Shown: positions 12,692 to 16,985 of the stretch, piece after piece
Layout: each line of letters opens with the position of its first letter
Position numbering within the stretch: position 1 is the first letter of the stretch
Origin: JBEKVE01 sp049514335
GTDB taxonomy: Bacteria; Actinomycetota; Acidimicrobiia; Acidimicrobiales; UBA8190
Assembly (NCBI GenBank): GCA_049514335.1
Contig: JBEKVE010000059.1
Coordinates: forward strand, 1-16,985
Reading direction: 5' to 3'
DNA length: 16,985 nucleotides
Position numbers and translations under genes: made by a program
The notes under the pieces: generated by a model
Told to the model about the DNA's origin: nothing
Databases searched by the model: none
What the model saw: the letters and a program-made list of their open reading frames with translations, nothing else

Positions 12692-13370
12692 GGTGGCAAC
12701 CTATCGGACGGTGAGCCCATCTCGCATCCCCCGTATCCGCACCTTCCCGGCCGCGGCGCGCGCCCTGGCCGAACGCGACGCGGTGCTGGCGCGCCTGGTC
12801 GACGCGGTCGGTCCGCCCCGCCTGGGCACGCGCTTCGACTCGCACTTCGCCGCCCTGGTGCGCTCGGTCGTCTACCAACAGCTGGCCGGCAAGGCGGCGG
12901 CCACCATCCACGGCCGTCTGGTGGCCGCCCTCGACGGCGACGTCTCGCCCGAGGCGTTGCTGGCGCTCGCGCCCGAGGACCTGCGCGGCGCGGGCCTGTC
13001 GGGCAACAAGGCGGCGTCGGTGACCGACCTCGCCCGCAAGGTGTTGGACGGCACCGTCGTGCTCGACCCCCCCGGCCTGGCGCGCGAGGACGACGAGGAG
13101 GTGATCGCCCGCCTGACGACGGTGCGGGGCATCGGGCGCTGGACGGCGGAGATGTTCCTCCTCTTCCAGCTGCGCCGTCTCGACGTGTGGCCCGTCGGCG
13201 ATCTGGGTGTGCGCCGCGGCTACGGCCTCGCCTGGGACGTCCCCATGCCCTCGGCGCGTGAGCTCGAGCCGCTCGGAGACCCGTTCCGTCCCTACCGGTC
13301 GGTGGTGGCCTGGTACTGCTGGCGGGCGTGCGAGCTGCCGGGCGAGGCGTCGAGCCCGCTCACGCGCTAG
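12690..13370 (+). CDS. HhH-GPD superfamily DNA glycosylase, AlkA-like (3-methyladenine DNA glycosylase II)
   Basis: A 226-residue protein with the helix-hairpin-helix GPD fold. FAALVRSVVYQQLAGKAAAT (53-72) corresponds to the conserved first helices. GLSGNKAASV (102-111) follows. The HhH motif is VRGIGRWTAEMFLLF (145-159), and VWPVGDLGVRRG (166-177) provides the catalytic Asp171. AlkA-type enzymes excise alkylated bases such as 3-methyladenine to begin base excision repair. It is close to the compact AlkA form that lacks the extra N-terminal domain of E. coli AlkA. ATG 12690 is supported by AGAAGGCGG (12676-12684) 5 bases upstream; GTG 12711 is an alternative that would leave room for the BsaP-like promoter. 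The 5' end overlaps the proposed start of that divergent ORF by 2 bases. The gene ends 31 bases before the GH13 gene, so they may be co-transcribed. Confidence 0.87.
   Translation: MVATYRTVSPSRIPRIRTFPAAARALAERDAVLARLVDAVGPPRLGTRFDSHFAALVRSVVYQQLAGKAAATIHGRLVAALDGDVSPEALLALAPEDLRGAGLSGNKAASVTDLARKVLDGTVVLDPPGLAREDDEEVIARLTTVRGIGRWTAEMFLLFQLRRLDVWPVGDLGVRRGYGLAWDVPMPSARELEPLGDPFRPYRSVVAWYCWRACELPGEASSPLTR
12698..12703 (-). promoter_or_regulatory. -10-like box before the BsaP-like ORF
   Basis: TAGGTT on the minus strand fits TANNNT and lies 6 bases before the proposed ATC start, close to the 7-8 base distance at the two leaderless genes of this window. No convincing -35 is seen. It would lie inside the first codons of the divergent glycosylase gene if that gene starts at 12690. 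Confidence 0.35.
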
Positions 13371-13401
13371 ACAGTCGATCCGTTCGACCAGGGAGGTCCC
13401 G

Positions 13402-15006
13402 GTGCACGATGAGGCGGGCCCGTGGTGGCACCACGGCGTGCTGTACCAGGTGTACCTGCGGTCCTTCGCCGACAGCAACGGGGACGGCGTGGGCGACCTC
13501 GAGGGCCTGCGGCAGCGCCTGCCGCACCTGTCGTGGCTGGGGGTCGACGCCCTGTGGCTGTCGCCGGTGGGCCCGTCTCCCAACGCCGACTGGGGCTACG
13601 ACGTGGCCGGGTACTGCGATGTCGACCCCGCCCTCGGGACGCTGGCGGACCTCGACCGTGTCGTGGCCGAGGCCGGCACGCTGGGCATGCGCATCGTGCT
13701 CGACCTCGTCCCCAACCACACGAGCGACCGCCACCCGTGGTTCGTCGAGTCGCGCTCGTCGCGGACGTCGCCGATGCGCGACTGGTACGTGTGGCGCGAC
13801 GCCTTGGCGGACGGTGCGCCCCCCAACAACTGGGTCAGCGCCTTCGGGGGCGAGGCGTGGACGCTCGACGACGCCACCGGCCAGTGCTACCTGCACAACT
13901 TCCTGGCCCAGCAGCCCGATCTCAACTGGTGGTGCGACGGTGTGCGCGACGCCTTCGACGACGTCCTGCGCTTCTGGTGGGACCGGGGCGTGGCCGGGTT
14001 CCGCATCGACGTGTGCAACATGATCGTCAAGGACGCCGAGCTGCGCGACAACCCGCCCGCCACCGGAGACGACCCCTTCATCCAGCAGATGTTCGGGCAG
14101 CGGACGGTGCACAACGCCAACCAGCCCGGCGTCCACGACGTGCTGCGCCGTTGGCGGGCCGCGGCCGACGCCGGCCCTGAGCCGCACCTGCTGCTGGGCG
14201 AGACCAACGTCGAGGAGCTCGACACCCTGGTGTCGTACTACGGCACCGGGTCCGACGAGCTGCACCTGGCCTTCAACTTCCCCTTCATCGAGGCGCCCTT
14301 CGAGGCCCGATCCCTGGCAGCGGTGGTGGACGGAACCGAGGCCCTCCTGCCGCCCGGCGCGTGGCCGGTGTGGACGGGGTCGAACCACGACGTGTCGCGC
14401 CTCGCCACGCGCTGGGCGGCGGGCGATCCGAAGAAGGTGCGCCTGGCCCTCCTCATGCTCCTCACCCTGCGGGGCACGCCGGTGCTCTACTACGGCGACG
14501 AGATCGGCCTCGTGGACGGCGAGCTGTCGCAGGAGGACCTTCTCGACCCGGTCGGCGTTCGCTACGCGCCGTACTACATGGGCCGTGACCCGGCCCGGAC
14601 GCCGATGCCGTGGGACGGGGCGCCACACGGCTCGTTCACGACTCCCGACGCCACCCCCTGGCTCCCCATGGCCGACCCCGCGGCGTGCAACGTCGAGGAG
14701 CAGCGCTCAGACCCGGGGTCGGTGCTCACCTTCGCCCACGACCTCCTCGCCCTGCGTCGGGCCACACCCGCGCTCACCACGGGCGGCTACCGCCGGCTCC
14801 CCGCCCCCGACGGGGTGTGGGCATGGTGTCGCGGCGACACCGCTGTGGTGGCCCTCAACTTCGGCGACGCCCCGGTGGTGGCGGAGATGCCCGGGGGCGC
14901 TCACCGGATCGCCGTGGGCACGGACCCGGCCCGCGCCGGGACCGAGGCGTCCGGCACGCTCGCGCTCGGCGCGTGGGAGGGCATCGTGGCGCTCGCGATC
15001 CCGTAG
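13402..15006 (+). CDS. GH13 family alpha-glucosidase (oligo-1,6-glucosidase-like)
   Basis: A 534-residue (beta/alpha)8 alpha-amylase-family enzyme. The opening WWHHGVLYQVYLRSFADSNG (8-27) with GDGVGDLEG (28-36) is typical. Conserved regions are DLVPNHTS (101-108), GFRIDV (199-204, nucleophile Asp203), LLGETN (264-269, acid/base Glu267) and SNHD (327-330, transition-state Asp330). QPDLNW (171-176) and PVLYYGDEIGL (360-370) are also standard. The family hydrolyses or transfers alpha-glucosyl units from maltose- or isomaltose-type oligosaccharides. Val204 directly after the nucleophile is associated with alpha-1,6 preference in isomaltases, while maltases tend to have Thr, so alpha-1,6 activity is a tentative guess. 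There is no signal peptide, so it should be cytoplasmic. GTG 13402 follows GGGAGG (13391-13396) by 5 bases. No transporter or regulator is adjacent. Trehalose synthase is a less likely alternative. Confidence 0.9.
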   Translation: MHDEAGPWWHHGVLYQVYLRSFADSNGDGVGDLEGLRQRLPHLSWLGVDALWLSPVGPSPNADWGYDVAGYCDVDPALGTLADLDRVVAEAGTLGMRIVLDLVPNHTSDRHPWFVESRSSRTSPMRDWYVWRDALADGAPPNNWVSAFGGEAWTLDDATGQCYLHNFLAQQPDLNWWCDGVRDAFDDVLRFWWDRGVAGFRIDVCNMIVKDAELRDNPPATGDDPFIQQMFGQRTVHNANQPGVHDVLRRWRAAADAGPEPHLLLGETNVEELDTLVSYYGTGSDELHLAFNFPFIEAPFEARSLAAVVDGTEALLPPGAWPVWTGSNHDVSRLATRWAAGDPKKVRLALLMLLTLRGTPVLYYGDEIGLVDGELSQEDLLDPVGVRYAPYYMGRDPARTPMPWDGAPHGSFTTPDATPWLPMADPAACNVEEQRSDPGSVLTFAHDLLALRRATPALTTGGYRRLPAPDGVWAWCRGDTAVVALNFGDAPVVAEMPGGAHRIAVGTDPARAGTEASGTLALGAWEGIVALAIP

Positions 15007-15028
15007 TAGCCGGGAGCGGTAGCGGCGC

Positions 15029-15823
15029 TCACCAGTCGAGACCGAGCACCTCTCGCATGGTTCGCTCGAAGGTCACATCGTCCATCGAAGCCCGTGCCCC
15101 GAGCACCATCTCGGCGTCGGTGCCCACCGGGACCCGGAACGCCTCGGGCGGGGACTGCACGGCGTCGGCGATGGCGAGCGCCACGACCTCCGGCCCGGGC
15201 GCCTGGTCGCGGCCCAGCCGCTGTTCGATCTGGACGGTGGCGCGCTCGAGCTCGTCGTAGGGGGGACCGTCGATGCCGTAGTCGACGTGGGCATCGGCGA
15301 GGTTGGTGGTGAAGTAGCCGGGCTCGATGACCACCACGCGGATGCCGAAGTGGGCGGCCTCGACGTGGAGGGCCTCGGACACCGCCTCGAGGGCGAACTT
15401 GGACGCGGCGTAGAAGCCCGACAGCGGCGCCGCCACCTTGCCCGACACCGAGGAGAGGTTCACCACCGTCCCCGACCGCCGGGCCCGCATGGCAGGGAGC
15501 ACGGCCTGCATCATGCGCAGGGCGCCGAAGAAGTTCGTCTCGAACATCCGGCGCACCTCGTCGAGCGGGACGAGCTCGACGGGCCCGCCGATGCCGATGC
15601 CGGCGTTGTTGACGAGCACGTCGACGTCGCCGGCGGCCGCCACGGCGGCCGCCACCGAGGCGTCGTCGGTGACGTCGAGGGTGAGGCGCACGTCCACGTC
15701 GAGATCGGCCAGGGTCTCGGGGCGCCGGGCGGTGGCCACCACCTCGTGGCCGCGCCTTTTGAGCTCGACGGCGGTCGCCCGCCCGAAGCCGCTGGAGCAG
15801 CCCGTGATGAGCACCCGCGCCAT
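15029..15823 (-). CDS. Short-chain dehydrogenase/reductase (classical SDR)
   Basis: A 264-residue classical SDR. It has cofactor motif TGCSSGFG (7-14), an adenine-side LDVTD (49-53), NNAG (72-75) and the catalytic set Ser125, Tyr138 and Lys142 (YAASK, 138-142), with PGYF-type PG after the sheet strand. ATARRPE after beta-2 has basic residues, consistent with NADP(H) preference. Such enzymes reduce or oxidise hydroxyl/keto groups; the substrate is not predictable. ATG 15823 is preferred over the in-frame 15964 because GGGAGG ends 5 bases or so upstream and the Rossmann strand starts immediately (MARVLITG). The 47-residue upstream extension is Arg/Pro-rich antisense of another small ORF. It converges on the GH13 gene with a 22-base gap. 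Confidence 0.9.
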   Translation of the reverse strand: MARVLITGCSSGFGRATAVELKRRGHEVVATARRPETLADLDVDVRLTLDVTDDASVAAAVAAAGDVDVLVNNAGIGIGGPVELVPLDEVRRMFETNFFGALRMMQAVLPAMRARRSGTVVNLSSVSGKVAAPLSGFYAASKFALEAVSEALHVEAAHFGIRVVVIEPGYFTTNLADAHVDYGIDGPPYDELERATVQIEQRLGRDQAPGPEVVALAIADAVQSPPEAFRVPVGTDAEMVLGARASMDDVTFERTMREVLGLDW

Positions 15824-15891
15824 GTCCACCTCCCGGTCGGGGCCCGTCCCCGCGGCCCCCGACGATACGGGGTGTGGGCGAAGATGTCCCC

Positions 15892-16058
15892 ATGGCCACG
15901 GGCGACGCCGACCCCGACGACGAGGCGGCCAAGCGCGCCCGGCGCAGCGCTGGTGGCGCGACACCGACTACGACGCCGAGGCCAAGGGACCGGTGATCGG
16001 CGAGATCATGGGGCGGGCCGAGGCGTGGGCCGAAGAGACGGGGTGGCGTCTCGACTGA
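15892..16058 (+). pseudogene. Small hypothetical protein gene broken by a single frameshift
   Basis: One frame from ATG 15892 reads MATGDADPDDEAAKRARR with every third position G or C, then degenerates to TPTTTPRPRDR and stops. The next frame, from 15945, reads QRWWRDTDYDAEAKGPVIGE and continues IMGRAEAWAEETGWRLD to the TGA at 16058. Joining them at 15945 gives a smooth 55-residue acidic/aromatic protein. One missing C near 15943-15945 (CGG CGC CAG CGC) would explain it. I do not recognise the family. A sequencing error, a true mutation or a recoding site are all possible. It is divergent from the SDR gene and converges on the GNAT gene. No clear ribosome site or -10 box was found. Confidence 0.55.
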
Positions 16059-16076
16059 TCCGTGCCCGGCGTGGCG

Positions 16077-16634
16077 TCACGGCGCCTCGAGCACGCCCCG
16101 GGGAGGCTGCCAGCGCGCCCGGGGCAGGCGGTAGACCCGGAGGGGAATTCGCCGCGAGGGGTGCTCGGTCTCGCGGTCGAAGGTCATCCCGAGCCGCAGC
16201 ATGACCCGCTCCGATGCGACGTTGGCCGGTTGGCAGATACTGACGACCTCATCGATCCCGAGCGTGGAGAACCCGTGGTCGAGAGCCGCCACCGCGCCCT
16301 CGGTGGCGAGCCCCCGTCGCCACACGTCGGGATCGAGGCGCCAGCCCACCTCGACGGCGGGCATGATCTCGGGGAGGAACGTCGGTTCCGACAGCCCGAT
16401 GGAGCCGATGAGCCGGCCGGTGCCGGCGTCCTCGGCCGCCCACTCCGCCCATCCCCGGGTCTCCTGCTCGTGCAGCCGCACGACGAGAAAGCCCTCGGTC
16501 TCCTGCGGTGTCATCCCCCGTCCGAGTGGGAACCGCCACACCTCGTGCTTGGCGAAGATCGCCGTGAGGGCGTCGAGGTCGCTGTGCTCCCACGGCCGCA
16601 GCACGAGGCGCTTCGTCCGGATCCGGCCTGCCAT
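16077..16634 (-). CDS. GNAT family N-acetyltransferase (RimJ/RimL type)
   Basis: A 185-residue single-domain GNAT. The opening RIRTKRLVLRPWEHSDLDAL (4-23) is the RimJ/RimL-class start. Motif A contains AVEVGWRLDPDVWRRGLATE (93-112), with the acetyl-CoA pyrophosphate loop RRGLAT. Motif B is NVASERVMLRLGM (138-150). The family acetylates protein N-termini, antibiotics or small molecules; the substrate here is unknown. The ATG at 16634 has only a weak GGCGGG upstream. It lies 36 bases after the bioB stop on the same strand, so it may be co-transcribed with bioB. Confidence 0.87.
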   Translation of the reverse strand: MAGRIRTKRLVLRPWEHSDLDALTAIFAKHEVWRFPLGRGMTPQETEGFLVVRLHEQETRGWAEWAAEDAGTGRLIGSIGLSEPTFLPEIMPAVEVGWRLDPDVWRRGLATEGAVAALDHGFSTLGIDEVVSICQPANVASERVMLRLGMTFDRETEHPSRRIPLRVYRLPRARWQPPRGVLEAP

Positions 16635-16670
16635 CGTGCCCGCCGGACGTCGCGGGTCGCGACCGCGCCG

Positions 16671-16985
16671 CTACAGCGCGGCCGACAGGGCGCCCACGGG
16701 CATGCGCAGGTCCTCGAGCATGCGCAGGTCCTCGTCGGGCGAGCGGCCGAGGGTGGTGAGGTAGTTGCCCACGATGAGGGCGTTGATGCCGGCCGTCATG
16801 CCCATGGCCTGCAGGTCGCGCAAGGTCACCTCGCGTCCTCCCGCGTAGCGGAGGATGACGCCCGGGAGCGCCAGGCGGAACAGGGCGATCCACCGCACCG
16901 CCTCCCACGCTCCCACCGGCTCCCGGTCGCCGAGCGGCGTCCCGGGGCGCGGGTTCAGGAAATTGATGGGCACCTCGGTGGGGTC
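16671..16985 (-). CDS. bioB: Biotin synthase BioB, C-terminal part (N-terminus beyond the window)
   Basis: The 104 visible residues read PTEVPINFLNPRPGTPL, then EAVRWIALFRLALPGVILRY, AGGRE, MTAGINALIVGNYLTTLGR and ending MPVGALSAAL. This is the C-terminal third of the BioB barrel, including the GGRE arginine region that contacts the [2Fe-2S] cluster in E. coli BioB. The radical-SAM CxxxCxxC motif would be in the missing part. The enzyme inserts sulfur into dethiobiotin to make biotin. In actinobacteria it works with the small protein BsaP, a candidate for which lies at 12518-12691. The reading frame runs off the window at 16985. Confidence 0.9.
   Translation of the reverse strand, partial: DPTEVPINFLNPRPGTPLGDREPVGAWEAVRWIALFRLALPGVILRYAGGREVTLRDLQAMGMTAGINALIVGNYLTTLGRSPDEDLRMLEDLRMPVGALSAAL

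Noticed and set aside
13360..14628. 422-residue minus-strand ORF within the GH13 gene
   Set aside because: Antisense to a protein with all four GH13 regions; no motif of its own.
15824..15964. 47-residue N-terminal extension of the SDR
   Set aside because: Arg/Pro-rich sequence before MARVLITG, antisense to the small split ORF. A good ribosome site precedes 15823.
15287..16204. 305-residue plus-strand ORF across the SDR gene
   Set aside because: Mostly antisense to the SDR and low complexity. It also runs out of frame over the small split ORF at 15892-16058.
1..16985. CRISPR arrays, tRNA or rRNA genes, insertion sequences, integrase or attachment sites
   Set aside because: No regularly spaced direct repeats, no tRNA cloverleaf pattern and no transposase or integrase motif was seen. 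The relaxase is the only mobility-related gene.

Overview
This is a very GC-rich bacterial chromosome segment with almost pure G/C third codon positions. It most likely comes from a high-GC actinomycete-type (Actinomycetota) bacterium, perhaps an Acidimicrobiia-like lineage. The class-level guess rests on gene content: a pafB-pafC pair, a BsaP-type zinc-ribbon protein, a caa3-type CtaG, a type IV pilin, and TANNNT -10 boxes placed so that transcripts would start at the start codon. No rRNA, tRNA, CRISPR array or insertion sequence was found. Most of the window is ordinary chromosomal gene content. The accessory-looking part is about 10.0-12.7 kb.

Layout. 2-586 (+) is the 3' end of a type IV pilin gene. 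It converges on an FtsH-like membrane AAA+ zinc protease (678-2585, -) across a strong UUCG-capped hairpin (629-662). Next is an acyl-CoA carboxylase carboxyltransferase (2845-4212, -) with a well-formed leaderless promoter. Divergent from it is a translationally coupled three-gene operon: zinc-type dehydrogenase, YbhN-type membrane protein and lipoprotein (4273-6931, +). It converges on a CtaG-like membrane protein (6917-7981, -), which is divergent from the WYL-domain regulator pair pafB-pafC (8044-9971, +).

9996-10325 (-) encodes a small secreted helical-hairpin protein. A 285-base intergenic region with two clean inverted repeats separates it from a standalone MobF/TrwC-type relaxase (10611-11942, +). 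The relaxase converges on an archaeal-type riboflavin synthase (11948-12433, -). At 12518-12691 (-) lies a short double zinc-ribbon ORF resembling the biotin synthase auxiliary protein BsaP. It has no ATG, GTG or TTG start and appears to begin at an ATC codon just downstream of a TANNNT box. Facing it are an AlkA-type DNA glycosylase (12690-13370, +) and a GH13 alpha-glucosidase (13402-15006, +). The right end holds a short-chain dehydrogenase (15029-15823, -), a small frameshifted ORF (15892-16058, +), a GNAT acetyltransferase (16077-16634, -) and the C-terminal part of biotin synthase BioB (16671-16985, -), which runs off the window.

Functional links. BioB and the BsaP-like protein are expected partners, here about 4 kb apart on the same strand. 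The carboxyltransferase is a biotin-dependent enzyme component and so a possible consumer of the product. PafBC is known as a DNA-damage-response activator, and an alkylation-repair-type glycosylase lies 2.7 kb away, but no direct link is visible. The points most worth a second look are the archaeal-type riboflavin synthase in a bacterial setting, the BsaP-like ORF with its non-canonical start, the orphan relaxase with its upstream inverted repeats, and the atypical FtsH.
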